Shown: positions 35,016-42,385 of the stretch, piece by piece
How positions within the stretch are numbered: the stretch's first letter is position 1
Layout of the letters: each line of letters starts with the position of its first letter
Assembly: GCA_964625835.1 (NCBI GenBank)
Contig: CAZVES010000004.1
Span: 1-52,747 of the forward strand
Reading direction: 5' to 3'
Source of the DNA: UBA5336 sp964625835
GTDB lineage: Bacteria > Pseudomonadota > Alphaproteobacteria > Caulobacterales > Hyphomonadaceae
Length of the DNA: 52,747 nt
Made by a program: the position numbers and the translations under genes
The notes under the pieces: generated by a model
Database searches by the model: none
The model's input: the letters and a program-made list of their open reading frames with translations, nothing else
What the model was told of the DNA's origin: nothing

Positions 35016-35051
35016 AAAAAAGCGCGCAGTCCTTCCGGGGCTGCGCGCTTT
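35016..35051. terminator. Intrinsic, probably bidirectional terminator
   Basis: A perfect 9-bp stem AGCGCGCAG/CTGCGCGCT (35021-35029 with 35041-35049) surrounds an 11-base loop. A-tracts precede it and TTTC follows, so it can act on both strands; the minus side has the better T-run. It ends the rightward lipoprotein transcript 20 bases after its stop and could also end leftward transcription from the 63-residue gene. Confidence 0.8.
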
Positions 35052-35205
35052 CAGTTTCGTGGCCATTAATGGCTTGATGGGGTCCTGATGGACCTTGGCG
35101 GAGACCCGCACCGGTAGCTGTCCAAGGAGTGAGCGAAGGTCTTGGGCAGCCATGCGCGCAAGGGGGGAGGGTGTGTCGCCCGGCACGGGTCTCCTAGCTT
35201 GGTGT

Positions 35206-35397
35206 TCAGCCTGCGTAGCGGCGCGCGCGAGCCTTTCTCCAGCGTCGGCGCACATGGGTGGCCGGCTCTGAAGCCGTGAGCGCCGAGAGCTTTGCAACCG
35301 GTGCATCAACGCTATCCGGGCCAGGTGCATCTCGCCGAACCAAGCAGACCTGCACCCCTTCAGGTGCGTCCTGGGCCAGGCGGTCGGGGCTGAACAT
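35206..35397 (-). CDS. Small basic protein divergent from the LysR gene
   Basis: The start at 35397 follows AGGAG by 7 bases and gives 63 residues with an acidic/neutral first half and a strongly basic tail (HVRRRWRKARARRYAG). No family is recognised and there is no signal peptide. It is transcribed away from the OxyR-like gene across a 105-base intergenic region containing the ATAG-N7-CTAT site, the classic position for a LysR-type target. It could be a small regulated protein; the chance that it is not translated remains. Confidence 0.45.
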   Translation of the reverse strand: MFSPDRLAQDAPEGVQVCLVRRDAPGPDSVDAPVAKLSALTASEPATHVRRRWRKARARRYAG

Positions 35398-35474
35398 TTT
35401 CTTCTCCTGTTCTGTTTCGTTGATCGTGAAATGGTTGAGGCCCTGCAATTGTTCCAATCGAAAGAACTTCTCAA

Positions 35475-35497
35475 ATCCATAGCTTGTGGCTATGGAT
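35475..35497. promoter_or_regulatory. OxyR-type operator (inverted repeat)
   Basis: A perfect inverted repeat with 9-bp arms (ATCCATAGC and GCTATGGAT) and a 5-base spacer contains ATAG-N7-CTAT, the OxyR half-operator consensus. A degenerate second copy (ATCG-N7-TTCT, 35457-35471) lies upstream with the 7-base spacing used by OxyR tetramers. The site ends 5 bases before the ATG of the LysR-type gene, so bound protein should repress that gene and could control the divergent small gene. Confidence 0.65.
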
Positions 35498-35502
35498 GTC
35501 CG

Positions 35503-36411
35503 ATGCGCCCGACACTTCGCCAACTACAGTACCTGGTTGCCGTCGCCGAGACAGGCCGCTTTGGCGAAGCCGCCAGACGGCTGAATGTCAGCCAGCCAAG
35601 CCTCTCGGCCCAGGTGGCCGAGGTGGAAGCCAGCCTGGGCGTCACCCTCATCGAGCGCGGCCGGTCCGGCGCAATCCTGACGCCGCGTGGCGAGGAGTTC
35701 GTGCGCAGGGCCAGGGTGATCCTGCGCCAGGTCGAAGACCTCAAGGCCGCCGTCCAGCATGCATCCGGCACTCTGTCGGGGCGGATACGCCTCGGCGTCC
35801 TGCCCTCCATCGGCCCCTACCTGCTGCCCTCGGTCGTCCTGAAGCTGCACTCGCAGTATCCCGAGTTCAGGCTCGGCGTGCGCGACGAGAACACGGTCGA
35901 CCTGGAAAGGGGCCTGAATGATGGCCGCCTCGACACGCTGATCTCGACACCCCAGGACCATCCGGGCAGCACTCATCTGGAATTGTTCCAGGAAGACATG
36001 TGGATCTGTGTGCCACCGGACCACGGCCTGGCCGGCAGCGATACCCCAGTACGAATCGAGGATTTGGCCGGCGAGACCCTGCTCAGCCTCGGCTCCGGGC
36101 ACAGGCTCGCCTTCACTGTCCAGTCACTGGCAGACCGGGCCGGCGCCTTCGTCTCCAGCGAATATGAAGGCACCAGCCTTGACGCCGTTCGCCAGATGGC
36201 GGCCATGGGCGCGGGCGTCGCCGTGCTCCCAAGCCTCTACACCCTTCGCGAGGCACGCCGCGATGCCGGGCTCTGTCTGCGGCGGATCGACCATCCCCTG
36301 GCGCGGCGCGAGATCGCTCTGATCTGGCGCGAGACATCCCCCCTCGCCGAGGGCTTCTCGACCCTTGCCCAGACCCTTTCCAGCGTTGCAGAGGAACTGC
36401 TGCGGGCCTGA
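35503..36411 (+). CDS. OxyR-like LysR regulator without redox cysteines
   Basis: The 302-residue protein has an N-terminal winged helix (MRPTLRQLQYLVAVAETGRF, then SQPSLSAQVAEVEASLG) and a LysR effector domain. It resembles OxyR throughout, including GHRLAFTVQ at 199-207 and LIWRETSPL. At the OxyR redox site the first cysteine (E. coli Cys199 after Gly-His) is Arg201 and the second (Cys208) is Ala210. The only cysteines are Cys169 and Cys258, elsewhere. It therefore should not sense peroxide by the known disulfide switch. An in-frame ATG 24 codons upstream has no ribosome-binding site and lies ahead of the operator. Autoregulation through the operator just before its ATG is likely. Confidence 0.88.
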   Translation: MRPTLRQLQYLVAVAETGRFGEAARRLNVSQPSLSAQVAEVEASLGVTLIERGRSGAILTPRGEEFVRRARVILRQVEDLKAAVQHASGTLSGRIRLGVLPSIGPYLLPSVVLKLHSQYPEFRLGVRDENTVDLERGLNDGRLDTLISTPQDHPGSTHLELFQEDMWICVPPDHGLAGSDTPVRIEDLAGETLLSLGSGHRLAFTVQSLADRAGAFVSSEYEGTSLDAVRQMAAMGAGVAVLPSLYTLREARRDAGLCLRRIDHPLARREIALIWRETSPLAEGFSTLAQTLSSVAEELLRA

Positions 36412-36496
36412 CGCCGTCTCCTGCCCCTGCGGCAGACTTGGACAAGTCCGCGCAGGCGCATTAACTTCGGATGAAAGCGCCACGGGAGGTCACCCC

Positions 36497-37678
36497 ATGT
36501 TCCTGAATTTCTTCAACGAGCTTCGCGCCGCGAAGGTGCCCGTCACGCTAAAGGAATACCTCCTGCTCATGGAGGCCATGGACAAAGGCGTGATCGACCG
36601 TTCCGTGGAGGATTTCTACCACCTCTCCCGCGCAGCCCTCGTCAAGGATGAGCGCAACATCGACAAGTTCGACCGCGTCTTCGGCCACGTCTTCAAGGGC
36701 CTCGACACCATGGCCGACGCCGTGAACGCCCAGGACCTTCCAGAGGAATGGCTGCGCAAGATGTCCGAGAAATTCCTCAGCGACGAGGAAATGAAGGAAA
36801 TAGAGGCCATGGGCGGCTTCGAGAAGCTGATGGAAACCCTCAAACAGCGCCTCGAGGAGCAGAAGAAGCGCCACGAGGGTGGCAACAAGTGGATCGGTAC
36901 CGGCGGCACTTCTCCCTTCGGCGCCAATGGCTACAATCCTGAAGGCGTGCGCATCGGCCAGGAGAAGTCGCGCCACCGCAAGGCCGTGAAGGTCTGGGAC
37001 AAGCGCGAATTCAAGAATTACGACGACAGCGTCGAGATCGGCACGCGAAACATCAAGGTGGCCATGAAGCGCCTGCGCAAATGGGCCCGCGACGGCGCCG
37101 CCGAAGAGCTCGACCTCGACCAGACCATCCGCAACACCGCCAGGCAGGGCTATCTCGACATCGAGATGCGGCCCGAGCGGCGCAACACCGTCTCGGTGCT
37201 CCTGCTCATGGATGTGGGCGGCTCCATGGACCCGCATGTGCGGGTGATGGAAGAGCTGTTCTCGGCCGCACGCAGCGAGATCAAGACGCTGGAATACTAC
37301 TACTTCCACAACTGCCCCTATGAGGGCCTGTGGAAGGACAATCGCCGCCGCCGCGCCGATGTCATCCCGACCTGGGACGTGCTGCACAAGTATCCCAGCG
37401 ATTACAAGGTGATCGTCGTCGGCGACGCCACGATGAGTCCCTATGAAATCACCTATGCCGGCGGCAGTGTGGAGCACTGGAACGAGGAGGCGGGCGGCAT
37501 CTGGCTGCAGCGCTTCGTCGACACCTATCCGAACATGGTCTGGCTCAACCCGGTCAAGTCGGGGGCCTGGGACTACACCGCCTCGATCCAGCTCATCCGC
37601 GACCTGATCGGCCCCCAGCGCATGTTCGAACTCACCCTCGCCGGCCTCGACGAGGCGATGAAGGAACTCTCGCGCTAG
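36497..37678 (+). CDS. VWA domain protein, CoxE-like
   Basis: The start at 36497 follows GGGAGG and gives 393 residues. The N-terminal half is helical and charged (LMEAMDKGVIDRSVEDFYHL); the C-terminal half is a von Willebrand factor A domain with the metal-site-like segment VLLLMDVGGSMDPHV and a later TWDVLHKYPSDYKVIVVGDA. This matches CoxE-like VWA proteins, which in other bacteria work with MoxR-type AAA+ ATPases in metal-centre or complex assembly. In many relatives such a gene is next to a MoxR gene; none is here. The MIDAS is DxGxS rather than DxSxS. Confidence 0.88.
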   Translation: MFLNFFNELRAAKVPVTLKEYLLLMEAMDKGVIDRSVEDFYHLSRAALVKDERNIDKFDRVFGHVFKGLDTMADAVNAQDLPEEWLRKMSEKFLSDEEMKEIEAMGGFEKLMETLKQRLEEQKKRHEGGNKWIGTGGTSPFGANGYNPEGVRIGQEKSRHRKAVKVWDKREFKNYDDSVEIGTRNIKVAMKRLRKWARDGAAEELDLDQTIRNTARQGYLDIEMRPERRNTVSVLLLMDVGGSMDPHVRVMEELFSAARSEIKTLEYYYFHNCPYEGLWKDNRRRRADVIPTWDVLHKYPSDYKVIVVGDATMSPYEITYAGGSVEHWNEEAGGIWLQRFVDTYPNMVWLNPVKSGAWDYTASIQLIRDLIGPQRMFELTLAGLDEAMKELSR

Positions 37679-37687
37679 GAAATTTCC

Positions 37688-39367
37688 TCAGAAAAGGCCC
37701 TTGATCCGACCGTCGGCATCGATCCCGATCGATTCGGCTGCGGGCATGCGCGGCAGGCCGGGCATGGTCATCACGTCGCCTGTCAGGGCCACGACAAATC
37801 CTGAACCGGCGCTCAGACGCACATCACTGACCGGCAGGATAAAACCCGAGGGCGCGCCGCGAACGGCCGGGTCCGCCGTGAAGGAATAGGGCGTCTTGGC
37901 AATGCAGACAGGAAGGTGCCCATGCCCCTCGCCCTGCCAGTGTTCCAGCTTCTTCAGCGCGCCGGCCTCGAAGCGCACCTCGCCGGCGCCGTATATGTCG
38001 CGCGCAACCGTCTCGATCTTCGCAGTCAGTGGCAGGTCATCGGTGTAGAGCGGGCGGAAGTCGGCCAGGCCTCCGTCGACCACTGAGATGACAGCCTCTG
38101 CGAGCGCCACCGCCCCTGCACCGCCCTCGGCCCAATGCCGGCAGACGACGGCCTGGCTGCCCCGGCTCGCCACGAAGGATTTCACCAGGTCGAGCTCGGC
38201 CTGCGTGTCTCCGGTGAAATGGTTCAGCGCCACGACAACAGGCACGCCAAACTTCGCGACATTGTCCATGTGGCGGGCGAGATTGGCGAGGCCGGCTTCC
38301 ACAGCGGCAAGGTTTTCGCCTGCCAACTCAGCCGCCAGCAATCCGCCATTCAGCTTCAGCGCGCGGATTGTGGCGACGAGGACCGCGGCAGAGGGCTTCA
38401 GGCCCGCCATGCGGCACTTGATGTTGAAGAACTTCTCAGCCCCGAGTTCGGCCCCGAAACCGGCTTCGGTCACCACATAGTCAGCCAGTTTCAGGGCCGT
38501 GCGGGTCGCGATGACCGAATTGCAGCCATGGGCGATGTTGGCGAAGGGCCCGCCATGGACAAAGGCCGGGGTGCCCTCCAGGGACTGGACCAGGTTCGGC
38601 AGCATCGCATCCTTCAGCAGCACCGCCATGGCGCCATCGGCCTTCAGCGTGCCCGCAGTGACCGGGGCGCCATCGCGCGTGCGCGCCACGATGATCTGTG
38701 CCAGCCGTGCCTGAAGATCCTCAAGGTCGCTGGCAAGGCAGAGGATCGCCATCACCTCCGAGGCCACTGTGATATCGAACCGGCTCTCACGCGGCATGCC
38801 GTTCGCCGGACCGCCAAGGCCGATCACCATGTCCCGCAGGGCACGGTCATTCATGTCCAGCACGCGCGGCCAGCTGACCCGGCGCGGATCGATGTCCAGC
38901 TTGTTGCCCCAGTGGATGTGGTTGTCGACCATGGCGGCGAGCAGATTGTGGGCCGCGCCGATGGCGTGGAGGTCGCCTGTGAAATGCAGGTTCATCGCCT
39001 CCATGGGAACGATTTGGGCATAGCCGCCACCCGCCGCGCCACCCTTCACGCCAAAGCAGGGGCCAAGCGAGGCCTCACGGATGCAGATCATGGATTTCCG
39101 GCCAATATGGCGCAGCGCGTCGCCTAGGCCGACCGTTGTTGTTGTCTTGCCCTCCCCCGCGGGGGTCGGATTGACCGCCGTGACAAGGACCAGTTTGCCA
39201 TCGCGCTGGTCGGCCAGTGCGGCCATGGCCTGCGGGTCCACTTTCGCCTTGTCGCGACCAAATGGGATCAGGTGTTCAGCCGCAAGCCCGATGGCCCTGC
39301 CGATCTCCTCGATGGGGCGAGGCCGGGCGGACTGGGCGATTTCGATGTCGGAGAGAGGGTCGGTCAT
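37688..39367 (-). CDS. fhs: Formate-tetrahydrofolate ligase
   Basis: The 559-residue protein has the usual length and motifs of Fhs: the P-loop PAGEGKTTTTVGLGDAL near residue 70, the substrate segment REASLGPCFGVKGGAAGGGYAQ cut at GPCFGVKGGAAGGGYAQ, and VVVALNHFTGDTQAE. It makes 10-formyl-tetrahydrofolate from formate, tetrahydrofolate and ATP, feeding one-carbon units to purine synthesis and fMet-tRNA. GAAGGGG precedes the ATG. It converges with the VWA gene; an AGGAAATTTCCT palindrome lies across the junction. Confidence 0.96.
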   Translation of the reverse strand: MTDPLSDIEIAQSARPRPIEEIGRAIGLAAEHLIPFGRDKAKVDPQAMAALADQRDGKLVLVTAVNPTPAGEGKTTTTVGLGDALRHIGRKSMICIREASLGPCFGVKGGAAGGGYAQIVPMEAMNLHFTGDLHAIGAAHNLLAAMVDNHIHWGNKLDIDPRRVSWPRVLDMNDRALRDMVIGLGGPANGMPRESRFDITVASEVMAILCLASDLEDLQARLAQIIVARTRDGAPVTAGTLKADGAMAVLLKDAMLPNLVQSLEGTPAFVHGGPFANIAHGCNSVIATRTALKLADYVVTEAGFGAELGAEKFFNIKCRMAGLKPSAAVLVATIRALKLNGGLLAAELAGENLAAVEAGLANLARHMDNVAKFGVPVVVALNHFTGDTQAELDLVKSFVASRGSQAVVCRHWAEGGAGAVALAEAVISVVDGGLADFRPLYTDDLPLTAKIETVARDIYGAGEVRFEAGALKKLEHWQGEGHGHLPVCIAKTPYSFTADPAVRGAPSGFILPVSDVRLSAGSGFVVALTGDVMTMPGLPRMPAAESIGIDADGRIKGLF

Positions 39368-39422
39368 GGGCCCCTTCAGGCAGCGTCGGGTTGCGGCAAA
39401 GGTGAGGTCTGAGACCCAAAAG

Positions 39423-39458
39423 GCAATAAAGAAGCCGCCCCCACAGGGAGCGGCTCTT
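39423..39458 (-). terminator. Intrinsic terminator after the DUF2780-like gene
   Basis: On the minus strand a GC-rich stem (GCCGCTCCC with GGGGGCGGC, one bulge) at 39434-39454 is followed by TTCTTTATT. It lies about 30 bases past the stop of the 143-residue gene and ahead of fhs, so the two are probably separate transcripts. Confidence 0.65.
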
Positions 39459-39484
39459 CGATTTTCTCATGAAGCCCTGCCGGG

Positions 39485-39916
39485 CTAAGCCACGGCCGCA
39501 ATCGCCGATGGGGAGAGAGCGGCATCCCCGTCCCTGCCTAGCAGGTCACCAAGGTGTCCGAAGCCGGTAATTCCATAAGTGGTTTCTGCATAGGCCGCGA
39601 TGGCGGGCAACAATTTGCCAATCTCCCTGTGGCCGAGACCGGCTTCCTGGAGACGCGCAATCATGCCCGCCGCCACACAGCGCCGACCGCCCGGCGTCTG
39701 CTCGATCAGGCGCGCAATAACGCCATTCGGTGCGCCAATTTCCGATCCCGTCCGGGCCGAGAGCGTGCGTGCGCCGGGCAAGCGCTTGAAGAGTGCCATG
39801 GCAAAGGGTGAGCCTTGTCGATCCGCCGCGTTGAGGACGATGCCCAGCGCGGTGCGTGCGCAGGCCTGGGTGGTTCCGGTCTCGTTGGCCACGTGGCGAA
39901 TAAGATCCCTCAGCAT
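39485..39916 (-). CDS. DUF2780-like helical protein
   Basis: The 143-residue protein has no signal peptide or membrane segment. The patterns ALFKRLPGARTLSA and GMIARLQEAGLGHREIGKLL, ending in PAIAAYAETTYG, resemble the DUF2780 (VcgC/VcgE) helical domain, though I cannot confirm the match. AAGGAG lies 9 bases ahead of the ATG at 39916. It is divergent from the TIR-LysM gene across 252 bases, so the two may share a regulatory region. Function unknown. Confidence 0.6.
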   Translation of the reverse strand: MLRDLIRHVANETGTTQACARTALGIVLNAADRQGSPFAMALFKRLPGARTLSARTGSEIGAPNGVIARLIEQTPGGRRCVAAGMIARLQEAGLGHREIGKLLPAIAAYAETTYGITGFGHLGDLLGRDGDAALSPSAIAAVA

Positions 39917-40168
39917 TGGTCATGGCTCCTTCTTAAAATTATCGTTGAGACCATTAACCGTAATATGCCTTTCCAGAGGGTTGATTTTCGCTGGACAGGA
40001 CGTTTCGATTCATTGAACAAAGAAAGAACGGGTGAATCCTCTTTAACTCGGCGTGAATTTTCTGCAGAGTTTTGTTAAGACTGGCCGATTGACGACTTGA
40101 AAGTCCTAACATGCCTTAACAATGCCCGGGTTCAGGGTTTATGCGGGGCGCAAAGATTGGAGCGTGTG

Positions 40169-42370
40169 ATGGGCGAGAACGCCGACACCAATCCAGAAGT
40201 GGCAATGCCGGACCCCGCTGGCAGGTTCGACGTGTACCTGGCGTACACGGATGCCGATGAGGATATCGCACAGGCCCTGCAGCAGGAACTGCACCGGCAA
40301 AAGCCCGGGCTGCGCATCTGGCGCGAGAAACGCCGCATCGGCGTTGGCGATGCGTTCAACCAGGCTGCGGACATGGCCATTTCAGGCAGCAGTGTTGTCC
40401 TGGCGATCTGGACAAAGCACGCTGCGCGGTCCGGTGCCTTCACCCTGGAGGCCCGCCGGGCCATGACCCTGCGCAAGCCGTTCGTGAACCTTCTGGCGGA
40501 CGTGCCCACCTCCGCATTGGCTCCGCCCTATTCGAAGTATTCGGCGTTCCAGATTGATGAGGTGGTGGCGCTTGCGGGCCGTTCTTCAGGCTGGGTGCCG
40601 CCCAGGCGACCCGACCGTGAGGATCTCGAGGACGAACTGAAACCCGTTCTCGACCGTATCGCCTTGCATATGCGCCAGTCCGGCGACCAGGCCGCCGCGA
40701 TCGCGGACGGACTGATCGAGAGCGTACTGAATGCTGCGGGCGATGCCCACACCGCCAGGTTCGAGACCATGCTGAAGTCGGTCGCACCGGGCGACCCGGC
40801 AACGGCGATCGAAGTGCTGGCGCTCAATGATTATGGCGAAGCGGAGATCAACACGCTGCTCACCCCCCAGAGTGTGCGCCTGGCGTCGCGGAGCGAGGAC
40901 AGGGAGCCACAGCCCTGGGGCGGCTGGTATGTGCGCCCGCACGTGCGCAAGATCGCGCCCGTGCACAAGGACAATGGCCTGCTCTATGCCATTGGCGGAT
41001 TTCTCGTTGCAGGACTGGGGGCGCTGGCACTCTGGGTGATGGGCTCGACACTGACCGCAGGCGATTCATCCACACAAACGGCAAGCGTCGACGGCTCCGG
41101 CACGCCCGGCGGAACGCCGGCTTCAGGCACCGCCCTGCTGCCGGATACCGACGCCCTGCCACCGCCGCGCAATGCGCAGGCCCCGCAAAACTGCTCTCTG
41201 AATGCGGACGGGTCAATCACCGGAGCGCCATGTACACTTACGGCCAATATCGCGCCTTTGATCGACCCCGACGGAGACAGTGCCCAAGGGAGCATCCCAG
41301 CCAGTGTGCCGGAGGAACTGGAAGCGTGCATCGTGTCCCTTGGCGGCGCGATCGAGAACGCCCCATGCAGGCTGAACGCCCGCTATGTGCCGCCGGCCAT
41401 CCCGGTCCCGGACGCGATCAAGCCGCCCTGCATCAGTCAGGCCGATGGTGCGATCGAGAACACGCCCTGCACCCTTGAGGGGCCACTGAGCCCGCCCGAA
41501 CCCGAGCGTGTGGAGGTAGAAGTGCCGGTGGAAGCAGACCTGCCACCCTTGTGTGCACGCAACGAAGATGGCTCGGTTTCCGGTGCGCCATGTGTCCTCG
41601 CCAGCGACCTTTCTGCGCCAGAGCCTGAGCGGATCGAGGTTCAGGTGCCCGCTGATGTGCCGGCACCCGAACCCTGTCTCGTGGGAGAGGGGAGCGAGAT
41701 TGCCAATGCGCCCTGCCTGTTGTCCTCACCCCTGGCCGCGATCGAAGCGGAGCGTATCGAGGTTCCTGGCGAAACCATAGTCGAGACCGAGGAGTTGCCG
41801 ACCTGCCGGGGCCTGATTGCCGGCCGGGAAGTGGAGGAAGGCTGCAAGCTCGATGAGGCTGTGCGCCTGGCCTACCTGCCTTGCAATGAGGACCTGTCGA
41901 ACTACCCCTGCACGCTCGACCGTGCCGCACGGCGCCTGGCAGCCGGCGAGGAGACCCCCGCTTCGCCCGGGCCACAGACGGTTCCCGACAGGGCCGGCCC
42001 GGTCGCCTCTTCAACGGTCCCGCGCCGCGGCGATTTCCCGCCACGCCCGCTGGACATGCCCGAAACCCTCCGGCCCTGTGAGGAGGCGATCAATACGCCC
42101 TGCCGCTTCACGGTGGCGAATGCCGGCCTCGACACACTGACCCAAATTGCTGAAAGCTATTATGGCAATACGCAGGCCTGGTGCCGGGTCTATCGCGCCA
42201 ATGAAGGCACATTTGGAAATCGAAACGAGCCGCGCCGCGGCAGCGATCCGAACTGCATCTTCCTGAGCGATGTTCTCGACCTGCCGCCTGCCAATCCCGA
42301 CAATCGCTACAGCCTTCGCGGGTGCCCGCCAGCGCAGTTGGCGAACCAGTGCGGCGCGCCGTTCGATTAG
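40169..42370 (+). CDS. TIR domain receptor with membrane helix, Cys repeats and LysM
   Basis: The ATG at 40169 follows TTGGAG by 7 bases and gives 733 residues. Residues 19-135 are a TIR domain (FDVYLAYTDADEDIAQAL, then RIGVGDAFNQAADMAISGSS); Glu94 in SGAFTLEARRAM aligns with the catalytic Glu of NAD-cleaving TIRs. A helical linker and basic residues (about 254-268) lead to one membrane helix (271-292), so the TIR should face the cytoplasm. The periplasmic part has a Pro/Thr-rich spacer, six C-x12-C repeats (342-559), two shorter Cys pairs (572/581, 637/645) and a C-terminal LysM-like domain (about 648-706, DTLTQIAESYYGNTQAWC to DVLDLP). LysM binds peptidoglycan. Sensing of the wall and NAD hydrolysis are inferences. 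No adjacent defence genes are obvious. Confidence 0.85.
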   Translation: MGENADTNPEVAMPDPAGRFDVYLAYTDADEDIAQALQQELHRQKPGLRIWREKRRIGVGDAFNQAADMAISGSSVVLAIWTKHAARSGAFTLEARRAMTLRKPFVNLLADVPTSALAPPYSKYSAFQIDEVVALAGRSSGWVPPRRPDREDLEDELKPVLDRIALHMRQSGDQAAAIADGLIESVLNAAGDAHTARFETMLKSVAPGDPATAIEVLALNDYGEAEINTLLTPQSVRLASRSEDREPQPWGGWYVRPHVRKIAPVHKDNGLLYAIGGFLVAGLGALALWVMGSTLTAGDSSTQTASVDGSGTPGGTPASGTALLPDTDALPPPRNAQAPQNCSLNADGSITGAPCTLTANIAPLIDPDGDSAQGSIPASVPEELEACIVSLGGAIENAPCRLNARYVPPAIPVPDAIKPPCISQADGAIENTPCTLEGPLSPPEPERVEVEVPVEADLPPLCARNEDGSVSGAPCVLASDLSAPEPERIEVQVPADVPAPEPCLVGEGSEIANAPCLLSSPLAAIEAERIEVPGETIVETEELPTCRGLIAGREVEEGCKLDEAVRLAYLPCNEDLSNYPCTLDRAARRLAAGEETPASPGPQTVPDRAGPVASSTVPRRGDFPPRPLDMPETLRPCEEAINTPCRFTVANAGLDTLTQIAESYYGNTQAWCRVYRANEGTFGNRNEPRRGSDPNCIFLSDVLDLPPANPDNRYSLRGCPPAQLANQCGAPFD
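41192..41926 (+). repeat. Coding tandem repeats with Cys-x12-Cys units
   Basis: Within the TIR-LysM gene six units of the form C-x(5,6)-G-[SA]-[IV]-x-[GN]-[AT]-P-C-x-L occur at residues 342, 387, 421, 462, 503 and 546, each with exactly 12 residues between its cysteines. The last four units are 41-43 residues apart and share an acidic linker (EPERVEVEVP, EPERIEVQVP, EAERIEVPGE). The regular pattern suggests small disulfide-closed loops strung along a stalk. Confidence 0.85.
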
Positions 42371-42385
42371 GAAGGGTCCGGGCGG

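Noticed and set aside
37677..37688. AGGAAATTTCCT palindrome between the VWA and fhs genes as a terminator
   Set aside because: AT-rich, no T-run and no loop; too weak to call a terminator.
38135..39127. 330-residue plus-strand frame opposite fhs
   Set aside because: Antisense shadow of a highly conserved enzyme gene; composition rich in His and Arg with no domain.
41192..41926. Possible CRISPR-like array because of regular repeats
   Set aside because: The repeats are conserved as amino acids, not as identical DNA, are about 41 codons long and lie in one continuous reading frame.
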